A stretch of 64,000 nucleotides of DNA. Origin: J051 sp040289295 (GTDB lineage Bacteria > Armatimonadota > Fimbriimonadia > Fimbriimonadales > ATM1). The position numbers were made by a program, and so were the translations under genes. Below the pieces are notes generated by a model. The model saw only the letters and a list, made by a program, of their open reading frames with translations, had not been told where the DNA came from and ran no database searches. The stretch spans positions 80,444 through 144,443 of the forward strand of contig PSLA01000001.1 of the NCBI GenBank assembly GCA_040289295.1, in the 5' to 3' direction. Positions 33,109-41,531 of the stretch are shown piece after piece. Positions within the stretch are counted from its first letter, which is position 1. Each line of letters opens with the position of its first letter.

Positions 33109-34388
33109 GGTCGTTGCTCGGCGTCATCGCCCCCGGCGGGCCGGAGCACGTATCCGTTCCTCAACAGAGGATTCTTCTCGGCGTCGAGGAACACGCCGCG
33201 TGTAACGGTGTAGCCTGCGCCGCTGGGCAGCTCATAGGATGCCACCTGAATGCCCAAACCCAACGTCTGCTCTCCGCTAACGGTTACCCCCGCGGCCTTC
33301 GATGCTGCGACGAACATCTCCGCCTCTCGCGCCGTGGTTCGGTCAGCGATGACGGACAGTTGCGGCAAGGGTGAATCATTCGCCGGCGTCCTGAACGGTT
33401 TTGGCGGCTCGGTTGGCCTCCGCCGGACGTACAGCGTCTGGGGAGGAATCAGCACACCCAGCGCGCCCAGCACGTCATCCTGCGCTCCGCCGGCGTTGTT
33501 GCGGACGTCGAGCGTGATCCTCTCCTTTCCCTGGAGGAGCCTCTTGAGTCGCTCGGCGGCGCCCTTCGGAAACGTGCGAATGCGGATGGTATCCCCCCTC
33601 AACTCTATGGGCTCAAACGTCGTCACTCGTCGCACAAGGCGATGGGTGCTCTCCTTGCCGTCCCGCAGCGTGGTCACTTCAACGGTACCACGGTTTTCGG
33701 CGACCAGTTCGTGCATCGCCTTATCCCAGAAGATCATCTTCTCCACTCGCTCGTAGAGGGCGTCGAGGCGTTTCCGAAACTCTTCTTGGGTGATTTTGCC
33801 CTCGTCCCGTTGTCGGTGGAGCAATTCCCACAACGGTCGAAGGCTACGGCTTCCGACCCAATGCCCATTCACAAACTCAATCCAGTCTCCGGGGCGAATG
33901 CCGGCTTCAGCCGCCGGGCTTCCGTCGGCAACGCCGATCACGACGAGCGGATAGATCGTCTCGTTGTTCCTCTGCATCCTAACGAGTTGCAAAAGGACGC
34001 CGATGCCGTGCGCCTTGCCCTGGTAGTAGTCGCGAACAGCCTTCCACAGGGCAGGCTTGTAGAAGTCGGTGCCCGTCGTGTTCAGCTGTTCGATCATCCC
34101 CTTCACTGCACCGTCGGCGAGCGGGGTTTCGTCCTGCACTGGTTCCACAAAGTGTCGCAGCACGATACGCCGGACGTTCTCGAAGTACTCGGTGACTGGG
34201 CGCCCGTCGGCGAGCAGCATTTTTCGGTCGGCTTCAGCGAGGGCGCCACGCATCGCCTTCGGAATTGCAGTTCTGTCGCCCCTCTCGTAGCTGGTGCGTA
34301 GCCCACCACCGGCGATTAGCCCCAGCGCGAGGCTGCCGGCTACCCAGCACACAGCCCAGAAGCGCTTACGGTCGTCGTTCACTCTCAT
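33105..34388 (-). CDS. S41-family pseudoprotease with PDZ domain (catalytic Ser and Lys lost)
   Basis: A 427-residue paralogue of the downstream protease: signal/membrane segment (VCWVAGSLALGLIAGGG), PDZ-like region (AGIRPGDWIEFVNG), and an S41 core recognisable from ITLDVRNNAGG. Aligned with the active copy, the catalytic Ser becomes Arg (TTAREAEMF) and the catalytic Lys becomes Leu (EQTLGLGIQ), so it should not cleave. I choose ATG at 34388, which overlaps the rpiB stop as ATGA. A longer start inside rpiB is possible. It may act as a regulator, chaperone or binding partner of the active enzyme, which is inference. Confidence 0.85.
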   Translation of the reverse strand: MRVNDDRKRFWAVCWVAGSLALGLIAGGGLRTSYERGDRTAIPKAMRGALAEADRKMLLADGRPVTEYFENVRRIVLRHFVEPVQDETPLADGAVKGMIEQLNTTGTDFYKPALWKAVRDYYQGKAHGIGVLLQLVRMQRNNETIYPLVVIGVADGSPAAEAGIRPGDWIEFVNGHWVGSRSLRPLWELLHRQRDEGKITQEEFRKRLDALYERVEKMIFWDKAMHELVAENRGTVEVTTLRDGKESTHRLVRRVTTFEPIELRGDTIRIRTFPKGAAERLKRLLQGKERITLDVRNNAGGAQDDVLGALGVLIPPQTLYVRRRPTEPPKPFRTPANDSPLPQLSVIADRTTAREAEMFVAASKAAGVTVSGEQTLGLGIQVASYELPSGAGYTVTRGVFLDAEKNPLLRNGYVLRPAGGDDAEQRP

Positions 34389-34855
34389 CCACAGCAGGGC
34401 GCTTTCGAAGGCTCGCACCCATCGAGCATGTCAATCTTACCAACACGTCGCACATGACGCTCCTGGTCGCTTGCCGGCGTTTCGAGGAACGACTGAAGAA
34501 TCCTCATCGCGAGGTCCGGCTCGATGAGCCTTGCTCCCACACACAAGATGTTGGCGTGATTGTGTTCGCGAGCGAGTTTTGCGGAGTCCTCGCTCCAGCA
34601 GGTCGCGGCACGGATGCCTTTGAACTTATTCGCGGTCATCGCCATTCCAATACCGGTTCCGCACACGAGGATGCCCATATCCGCTTCGCCGCGTTGCACG
34701 CGCATCGCAACTTCTGCGGCTGCATCGGGGTAGTCATATGCGGTTTCGTCCGTCGCGCCAACCTCACTAACGGCGTGGCCATGGTCAACGAGGTGCGCAG
34801 CAAAGATTCGCCGCAACGCGAAGCCCGCGTGATCCGATCCAAGAACAATCGTCAT
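34385..34855 (-). CDS. rpiB: Ribose-5-phosphate isomerase B
   Basis: A 156-residue LacAB/RpiB-type isomerase interconverting ribose 5-phosphate and ribulose 5-phosphate. It has LGSDHAGFALR at the N-terminus, active-site Cys in CGTGIGMAMTANK and the downstream HNHANILCVGARL. Its ATG overlaps the stop of the large secreted protein gene (ATGA), and its stop overlaps the pseudoprotease. A cytosolic metabolic gene is thus embedded in an operon of exported proteins. Confidence 0.95.
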   Translation of the reverse strand: MTIVLGSDHAGFALRRIFAAHLVDHGHAVSEVGATDETAYDYPDAAAEVAMRVQRGEADMGILVCGTGIGMAMTANKFKGIRAATCWSEDSAKLAREHNHANILCVGARLIEPDLAMRILQSFLETPASDQERHVRRVGKIDMLDGCEPSKAPCCG

Positions 34856-37800
34856 CGGTTTACCAACTCCTTTGCAATACGCCTTATCGAGTCGTTGCGA
34901 TGCATCGAAAGACGCTCCAGCATGGCGCGCGGCAACGTGATTCGCCCTTCTCGCGCCTGCATCAGGAGCGGCTCCAGCACCACATCGTACTCTTCTGACA
35001 TTAGCGTGGTCATCTCCTCGAAGGAGCGTTGACCTGGTATTTTGAACAGACTTTTGAGCGCAGCGGCTCGAACGAACGGGTTCTCGTCCGACAGCAGCGC
35101 CACCAACTGCTGGACGTGTTCAGCACGCGGATCGTTCCCCATGGATTCTGCGATGATCCGGCGCACTTCCGCCATTTTGCTCTTCAGCCCCGCGTAGCCA
35201 CGCGACCGCATCACCGGATCATCCGAGCGAATCAAAGCGGCGTAACAATAAGCCTGCACGACGGCGGATAGGTCGTTAACGCTTCCCCACTCCATGCGTC
35301 GATCCACAGGATCAATGTTCACGTCTGCGTTCCGCGCCACCTCTAATCGCACCATCGGGTCGACCTCTTGGAGAAACACCATCATCGCGCGTTGAGCGTT
35401 CTCGGTTCCCAGCTCAGCCAATGCGCGAACGGCCTCCCTGCGCACGAGCCAACTCCGCTTCGCATAGAGGATGGTGATGTCCGCAATAACTTCATCCACG
35501 CGCGCACGAGCAAGCATTCGGGCTGCCTCTGCTGCGGCGTCCTCATAGAAGCGGCTCTGTCGCACGAGCGCCTTCAGAGTGTCGCGCGCATCGTCACCGA
35601 CCTGGTTGTACAGGGCGCGAACCATCGCCACGCCAACGTCCTGATCCGGCTCGGTGAGGACCTGACCGCGAAGAGGCTCCGCCGCTGCAGGATAGTGCAC
35701 CCTGGTGAAGTAGAGCGCCGCATTCAGGCGAACGATTGGCGCAGGATCTGCAAGCAGCGCAGCGACTGCCGCCGCGTTCTCCTCGCCCGCGCCAGCTATC
35801 GCCCTTGCCCGTTCGCGCGGCTCGAGCGAAACAAACGATCCCACCGGATTCAACTCCTCGTCGTTGTCCTCAATCGCAGGCACGTCGCGCGGCGCCGTTC
35901 GCACGATCCGGAACTCGTCCACGAAGTACTGAATCTTATCGAGGTCGTGATGCTGGTTGCTGCTGAACTCGCGGGTGTCACCGATCGCAATGTCTCGGAC
36001 GATGAACTGCCGCTCGCCGAACGCCGCCTTCAGCGCCTCGCGCAGGTTGATGACAATGCGCTGCCACGTGCCGTTCGGCACGAACTTCGCACGCGGGAGC
36101 TCGGTTGCCTCTCCCCACTGAGCAAGGTATCGCCCCGTCAGCATCACCACCGCCCGTAGGCCATCGTCAAGCGTAACCGAGACCCCGCAATTCCGAGTAG
36201 CGGTCGTCTTGAAATAGAAGTCCAGGTAGGGATACGCGGAGACGTCGTAGCCACCGAAGGTAGGGTCCGGATGACCGCTGGATAAGCGCTTTCCGAAGAG
36301 CGTGACCCTGCCCCAGTGCGAGCCCCCGCTGTCCGTTATCGCGAGGCACTTGCCCGACACACCGCCGGGAGCAGTCTCGACGGTCCAGCCGCCCTGGTCG
36401 GCGCGCTGCTCAGCGGCAAAGCCGATATCAGAGTCGTACGTGTCCTCAACCAGCGCCTCCGCGTTTTCTAAACGGAAGGACATTCGTACCGTGCCCGCGG
36501 GCTTGCCGCCCATCGCCAGGTCAAACGCAACCTCGTACGTGCCGGCGCGCACACCGTCTGCAGCGGTCAAATTTACCGTTACCGTCTTCTGCTCGAGTTG
36601 TTGCAGAAACACCTCCTTCGGCGCGCTCACAGACCATCCCTCGGGCGCTGAAGCGTGTAATTGCACTGAATCGCCTTCCGCCCACGAACGAAGATTCAGC
36701 CTCAACTCCGCCCACCCGGCGGTGATTCGCGGTCCGCCGACCACCTCCGCGCGGGCTTCGACGGGCGGCCGCACTCGCACCACGAGCGGTCGCTCGCTCC
36801 GGGAGCCGTCGTCGCCGACGGCTTGCATCAGCAGAATGTGCGTCCCGACAGAGCGCGTGACCGCACTCCAATCCGTTATCGGTCGCCTGGAGAGGTCGGT
36901 AACCACCATTCTCGGTGCACCCACCGGGGAAGCGCCTATCGATGCGCCAAGCAGCACGTCGCCGGGTGTCGCGATCGAGAATTCAGCGCCCTTCGCGCCG
37001 AGACGCAAAGCGTTCAGCTCGGCGGTGGTCTTTGGCAAAGACGCCTCGAACACCACCATGAACTTATCCTCCACGTTCATGTAGCCCAACACCTCAGCGT
37101 CCAGGGAATCCAGAACGAAATCCGCCATGTCGAAGCGAACAAAGCAAATGTCCTTGCCATGTACGCGAAGTCGAGCCATGCACTCTCGGGAGAAGTTCAG
37201 CTGGTTGTTCAGAAACGCTTCTTCCGCATCCACCGACGTCAGAACCGCAGACTCGATCTGACCGTCCGGAACAAAGAGCACCTGGCTCGCGCCAGTCCGC
37301 ACGGTCACCCCCATCCCCAACAATCGCCCGATGTCCTCCGGCGTCATGAACGGTAGCTTCGCCCACGGGTCATCCCTCACCGATGCCCAGGAGTATCGCA
37401 CCCCGGAGAACGGTCGCGTCTGCTTGATGACCGCGCCGAAATCCGGGTCTTCGCGGTTCGACATCTTCGACCACATACCGGGGCGCACCGACCAAAGCAT
37501 CAGGTCGCGAAGCCACGCGAACCAACCGGTATATCCCGCTTGATCGGTTGTGTATCCGTTTTGCTCCGCCGAGTGAAGGTGCGGGAGGGCGGCGTTCGGG
37601 TAACCACCGTAGCCCCACCGACTGTAAGTGTCCTCCACCTGGTGAAACCACTCGTGCACCATCGCCTCTGTGTGACCTATGCGCACACCCCCCTCACGCC
37701 CACTCGACACGATGACGAATGATTGCGTGGCGTTGTTGGTGCGGCCGGCGGTTCCACCAAAACTGAAGGAGTCAATTGGGCCAGGCAAGTACATGTACAG

Positions 37801-38451
37801 AATGGAGTCGAAGTCGCCAGGGTTGAACCTGCCTCGGAGGTACTCCTCGCCCGCCACCCGCGGGTCAAGCGCCCACACCTCGCCCGCCCTGTAAGCGCCG
37901 CGCACCGGCTCCTCTTCAAGTGATGCGGTGATCTGGATGTCCACGGCCCCTCGCGTAAACGCCTCGACCGCAGCCTCGAAACGCGCGAAAGTTTCTAGAG
38001 CAAATTGGATTTCGGGAGCTGCCATCACGGTCCGCTGCTGGCTGGCCACACCGTCCACGTCAGTGAACGTAACGTTGAGCCTCAGGAACAGCACAGCCTT
38101 CACCTTCCAAACACGCGCGCGTCCCGCGGCGATCCGCTGCTGCGCCTCTTCGTACAGGGCGCGGAACTCCTCCCAGCCGCCACTGCCGCGCACTAGCCGC
38201 TCTGGATTGCCCCACTCATTCAGCAGAACGCGCCAGCCGTTCCACTCTACATATGGCTGCGAAGACGAGACCGGAACCGGGCTCTCACGAGGGAAACGGA
38301 TCGGCACCACACGCTCCGGCACCTGGCGCGCGTCGGGGTCAACCTGACCGAAAAACGTCTTCTCGCCAAGCGTGACCCACTCGTCCTCCTGCGGCATTGA
38401 GGGCGCGGCAGGCAACCCCCACAGCAGCGTCAATCCGATGAGACAGTTCAT
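34852..38451 (-). CDS. Very large secreted protein: HExxH core, NEW3-like sandwich, carbohydrate-binding-like domain and C-terminal HEAT repeats
   Basis: A 1199-residue exported protein. ATG at 38451 follows GAGGA and begins a leader (MNCLIGLTLLWGLPAAPS). Around residue 265 lies EAMVHEWFHQVED, an HExxH zinc-site candidate. Residues about 590-690 look like an NPCBM-associated NEW3 sandwich (EGWSVSAPKEVFLQQ). The next ~200 residues look like a carbohydrate-binding jelly roll (YDVSAYPYLDFYFKT). From about 880 there are HEAT/PBS-type repeats (AAVAALLADPAPIVRLNAAL, SWLVRREAVRALAELG). I do not recognise a named family. A substrate-binding metallopeptidase or surface protein is the best guess. It has no close paralogue in the window. 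Confidence 0.65.
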   Translation of the reverse strand: MNCLIGLTLLWGLPAAPSMPQEDEWVTLGEKTFFGQVDPDARQVPERVVPIRFPRESPVPVSSSQPYVEWNGWRVLLNEWGNPERLVRGSGGWEEFRALYEEAQQRIAAGRARVWKVKAVLFLRLNVTFTDVDGVASQQRTVMAAPEIQFALETFARFEAAVEAFTRGAVDIQITASLEEEPVRGAYRAGEVWALDPRVAGEEYLRGRFNPGDFDSILYMYLPGPIDSFSFGGTAGRTNNATQSFVIVSSGREGGVRIGHTEAMVHEWFHQVEDTYSRWGYGGYPNAALPHLHSAEQNGYTTDQAGYTGWFAWLRDLMLWSVRPGMWSKMSNREDPDFGAVIKQTRPFSGVRYSWASVRDDPWAKLPFMTPEDIGRLLGMGVTVRTGASQVLFVPDGQIESAVLTSVDAEEAFLNNQLNFSRECMARLRVHGKDICFVRFDMADFVLDSLDAEVLGYMNVEDKFMVVFEASLPKTTAELNALRLGAKGAEFSIATPGDVLLGASIGASPVGAPRMVVTDLSRRPITDWSAVTRSVGTHILLMQAVGDDGSRSERPLVVRVRPPVEARAEVVGGPRITAGWAELRLNLRSWAEGDSVQLHASAPEGWSVSAPKEVFLQQLEQKTVTVNLTAADGVRAGTYEVAFDLAMGGKPAGTVRMSFRLENAEALVEDTYDSDIGFAAEQRADQGGWTVETAPGGVSGKCLAITDSGGSHWGRVTLFGKRLSSGHPDPTFGGYDVSAYPYLDFYFKTTATRNCGVSVTLDDGLRAVVMLTGRYLAQWGEATELPRAKFVPNGTWQRIVINLREALKAAFGERQFIVRDIAIGDTREFSSNQHHDLDKIQYFVDEFRIVRTAPRDVPAIEDNDEELNPVGSFVSLEPRERARAIAGAGEENAAAVAALLADPAPIVRLNAALYFTRVHYPAAAEPLRGQVLTEPDQDVGVAMVRALYNQVGDDARDTLKALVRQSRFYEDAAAEAARMLARARVDEVIADITILYAKRSWLVRREAVRALAELGTENAQRAMMVFLQEVDPMVRLEVARNADVNIDPVDRRMEWGSVNDLSAVVQAYCYAALIRSDDPVMRSRGYAGLKSKMAEVRRIIAESMGNDPRAEHVQQLVALLSDENPFVRAAALKSLFKIPGQRSFEEMTTLMSEEYDVVLEPLLMQAREGRITLPRAMLERLSMHRNDSIRRIAKELVNR

Positions 38452-38521
38452 GAATTCCTCACCCTTTCTTTGACTCGAGACGATCCACAGGGGCAGAAGG
38501 CAGCCGAATCTGTCCGACCAA

Positions 38522-39367
38522 TCATCGCTTCGCCCGAACCCTCTTCCGAATCTCTGTCCCGAGCGCATCAAGCGCGACATCAACCCGGCCGCCTGACCTC
38601 AAAAGCACGTCCGGATTGATACCCACAATCGAGTTTGTCGTGCCCGCCTCCGTCGAGTCCCAAGGGACGCCCGTGAGCTCGTTCGGATCTCCCGCCACTA
38701 TGATGATTTGCGGATCCCACGCAAGGACCTGGTCCGGAGAGACCTGCTCGAACCGAGGCGAGTCCGGCCCGAGCGGCTGGGCGCCCGCTGCCCGCAGTAA
38801 GTCCGCCTGGAACGTTCCCAGCCCGGCAACCCGAGGCTGCTGCCCGTTCATGACGACAATAGCTGTTGGCTTGGGATCAAGGGGGTCCGAGCGCCACATC
38901 GCCTCAACCTGCTCGACGTCGCCGATGCGCTTCGACGCGGTGCGCTGCCGCAGGAAGCCGGACGCGAGATCATAGACGGCACGCTTCCACTCCTCCAGCG
39001 AATGGATATCGACAACCTTCACCTCCGCTCCGATACGGCGCAGCTTCTCCTCCCAAGCCGGGTTCATCACCGAAGAGTCCGCAACGATTAAGTCCGGTTG
39101 TAGGTTCGCGATCCGCTCGAAATCCGGCTCTGGGTTGGCGACGATCGTTGTGTTCCGCACGGATGACGGCACCGTGCAGAACGCGGTTCTGCCGAGCAAG
39201 TACGACTCGCAATCTATCAGCCCGATTAGTTCGGTTGTGCTCGGACTGAGTGACACCACACGGGAATAGATTCGGTCGGGCAGGTCGTCGCTCGAGATGC
39301 GCGGCGGCTCGCAGCCTGCCAGCGCAAGCCCGAGAGCCAAAAGAAGGCACGCTTTGGGGATTCGCAT
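38522..39367 (-). CDS. Helical-backbone (BtuF/TroA-like) substrate-binding lipoprotein
   Basis: A 281-residue protein with lipoprotein signal peptide and lipobox LAGC (residues 16-19). It has the class III periplasmic-binding pattern RVVSLSPSTTELIGLI near the mature N-terminus, PDLIVADSSVMN and QVLAWDPQIIIVAG. Such proteins bind cobalamin, haem or iron-siderophore for ABC import. No transporter genes are adjacent, so the ligand is open. The 70-bp gap to the large secreted gene and shared strand allow co-transcription. Confidence 0.85.
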   Translation of the reverse strand: MRIPKACLLLALGLALAGCEPPRISSDDLPDRIYSRVVSLSPSTTELIGLIDCESYLLGRTAFCTVPSSVRNTTIVANPEPDFERIANLQPDLIVADSSVMNPAWEEKLRRIGAEVKVVDIHSLEEWKRAVYDLASGFLRQRTASKRIGDVEQVEAMWRSDPLDPKPTAIVVMNGQQPRVAGLGTFQADLLRAAGAQPLGPDSPRFEQVSPDQVLAWDPQIIIVAGDPNELTGVPWDSTEAGTTNSIVGINPDVLLRSGGRVDVALDALGTEIRKRVRAKR

Positions 39368-39455
39368 CGCGTCTATTCTGACATGCGCCCGCCTGCGTCG
39401 TGCCGAAGCGAGCGGAACTTGGATAAACTACGGTCCAGGAACAGAGACGCTGAAC

Positions 39456-40322
39456 ATGGAAATCATTGCCGCCACCGTAGTAATCGCGCTCGCCGGTCTG
39501 TCTGGCGTCGTCCGCGCTCCTTCCGGCCTTCCGGAGTCGGGGGTTACCGTCGAAGTTGCCCCGATGGGTGCGGAGCCAGTGACCGTAGTCACTGACGCGG
39601 AAGGGCGGTTCACGCTCTCGGGCCTGCCCGACGGCGTCCACCCCGTTCGCCTACGTAAGGGTAGGACGGTCGTCGAGTTACCTGAGGTCGCGGTTCATGA
39701 AAACGCGGAAGTGCTTCTCTTCTGGAACCCCGCCCTGACTGCGGATGTACGCGGCGCTATCGTGGCCGACGCGTTCCAGACGGGCACCGAACTGCTCTCC
39801 CAAGCGCGATACGACGACGCCGCGCAAGAGTTTCTCCGAGGCTTGTGGGCCGACACCGCACAGTCGTCCCTTTGGGCATCCCTCGGCCTCGCCCACGTTG
39901 GCGCTGCTCGCCTCGAGGACGGCTTATTCGCCACGAGGATGGCTATGACGCTCTCGCCGCGGGAAGGCGCCTATCCCAACAACGTGGGCAGCATCCTGTT
40001 CAGGATGGGCCGGCACGCCGAAGCCATTGCCTACTACGAGCGAGCGGCGCAGGTCAACCCCGGCGGTCGAGGGCTGTATCTCTTCAACATCGCAGCTTGC
40101 CAGTACGCCCTCGGCCGCGCGGAGGACGCCGTTCGCTGCTACCGAGAAGCGTCAAGCGACCCAACCATGCCGCCCTCCGGGTTCTACTACCTCGGCAGTC
40201 TCCTCGCAGCCAGGGGCGAACGTGACGAAGCGGTAGCCAGCCTCCAGCAGTATCTTCGGGTGCAGCCGTCTGGGCCGTTCGCTGAGAGTGCGCGAGTACT
40301 CATCGAGAAACTCAGCGGCTAA
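39456..40322 (+). CDS. Exported TPR-repeat protein with N-terminal carboxypeptidase-regulatory-like domain
   Basis: A 288-residue protein. It begins with a hydrophobic leader (MEIIAATVVIALAGLSGVV), then a beta-sandwich of the carboxypeptidase-regulatory/SdrD-B type (GVTVEVAP, TDAEGRFTLSGLPDGVHPV). At least four TPR-like helical repeats follow from about residue 110 (YDDAAQEFLRGLWADTAQ, GRHAEAIAYYERAAQVNP, GERDEAVASLQQYL). TPRs hold protein partners, and no specific function can be named. ATG at 39456 is chosen because the leader starts there. An earlier in-frame ATG at 39297 overlaps the divergent lipoprotein gene. Confidence 0.75.
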   Translation: MEIIAATVVIALAGLSGVVRAPSGLPESGVTVEVAPMGAEPVTVVTDAEGRFTLSGLPDGVHPVRLRKGRTVVELPEVAVHENAEVLLFWNPALTADVRGAIVADAFQTGTELLSQARYDDAAQEFLRGLWADTAQSSLWASLGLAHVGAARLEDGLFATRMAMTLSPREGAYPNNVGSILFRMGRHAEAIAYYERAAQVNPGGRGLYLFNIAACQYALGRAEDAVRCYREASSDPTMPPSGFYYLGSLLAARGERDEAVASLQQYLRVQPSGPFAESARVLIEKLSG

Positions 40323-40328
40323 ACCAAG

Positions 40329-40404
40329 TGGTGCCGCAGGCCGGAATCGAACCGGCGACCCACGGATTTTCAGTCCGTTGCTCTACCATCTGAGCTACCG
40401 CGGC
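40329..40404 (-). tRNA. tRNA-Phe (anticodon GAA)
   Basis: A 76-nt cloverleaf on the - strand: acceptor GCCGCGG pairing with CTGCGGC (one G-U), anticodon loop CTGAAAA giving GAA, T-loop TTCGATT, discriminator A and encoded CCA. It lies 4 nt from tRNA-Asp and converges with the TPR gene. Confidence 0.97.
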
Positions 40405-40407
40405 ACG

Positions 40408-40484
<77 letters not shown>

Positions 40485-40546
40485 GTGCGAACCGCTATTA
40501 TGCCGTAACCGGCTGCCGCCGCGCAACCGGCATCGGCCTTGCTGAC

Positions 40547-41386
40547 GTGGCAGCCGACGCAAGGGTTCGCATTGTAGAGGTCGGGCCGCGGGATGGCCTC
40601 CAGAGCATCAAGCCGACCATTCCCACGGGAGCGAAGGTCGCATTTGTCAACGCCCTTTCTCGTAGTGGGCTGGATGAGATTGAGGTCAGTTCCTTTGTCT
40701 CCCCGAAGTGGGTGCCGCAGTTGGCAGACGCCGCCGAAGTCTTCGCGGCGATCGAGCGTGTGCCTGGCGTAACGTACATGGCGCTCGTGCCGAACGAGAA
40801 GGGATTGGAGCGAGCCGTAGAAGCGCGAGTGGACAAGATCGCCGTCTTCACTGCGGCAAGCGAGACGTTCAACCAGAAGAACATCTCGGCAACGATCGCC
40901 GAGTCCATCAAGCGGTTTCGCCCGGTGGTGGCGGCGTCGCCCGTCCCCGTTCGCGGATACATTTCGACGGCGTTTCACTGCCCCTATGAAGGCGCGGTTG
41001 CACCTTTTAAGGTTGCGGAGGTGATGGCGATGCTTCTGGAGGTAGGTGTCGTCGAGATCTCCCTTGGCGATACCATCGGCAAGGCGAGCCCAGACGAGGT
41101 TCGCGCACTACTCGAAACTGTCCTGCCACGCATGGGTCGGGCACAAGTCGCCCTTCACTTCCACGACACTTTCGGTCGCGCTGTCGAGAACGCGCGCGCC
41201 GGATATGACATGGGCGTGCGCGTCTTCGATGCATCGGCGGGGGGAATCGGCGGCTGCCCGTTTGCGCCGGGGGCGCCGGGCAACGTCTCTACCCAAGCGT
41301 TGCTCCGCGAGTTCGACGGGCTGCACTCAGTTGACGCAGCCGTGGTGGACGAAGCAGACAAGCTCATTCAACCGTACCTCATGTAG
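40547..41386 (+). CDS. mvaB: Hydroxymethylglutaryl-CoA lyase
   Basis: A 279-residue TIM-barrel lyase splitting HMG-CoA into acetyl-CoA and acetoacetate, the last step of leucine catabolism. It has VGPRDGLQS near residue 13, metal-binding HFHDTFG and the signature GGCPFAPGAPGNVSTQ with the active-site Cys. The start is GTG at 40547. Related aldol-type lyases exist, but the Cys signature supports HMG-CoA lyase. No leucine-degradation genes are adjacent. Confidence 0.92.
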   Translation: MAADARVRIVEVGPRDGLQSIKPTIPTGAKVAFVNALSRSGLDEIEVSSFVSPKWVPQLADAAEVFAAIERVPGVTYMALVPNEKGLERAVEARVDKIAVFTAASETFNQKNISATIAESIKRFRPVVAASPVPVRGYISTAFHCPYEGAVAPFKVAEVMAMLLEVGVVEISLGDTIGKASPDEVRALLETVLPRMGRAQVALHFHDTFGRAVENARAGYDMGVRVFDASAGGIGGCPFAPGAPGNVSTQALLREFDGLHSVDAAVVDEADKLIQPYLM

Positions 41387-41531
41387 AACCGCACGTACTG
41401 CTGTCTCGACGGTCTTCGCCCACCGCCTCCGAGTGGCTCAGCTGGCAAGTGGAGCGGTGGTGGGATCGCATGCTCGGCACGCCACTCGGGTCGGAACCGT
41501 GGACGCCGCCGCCCAGCCATAATGCCGCTCC

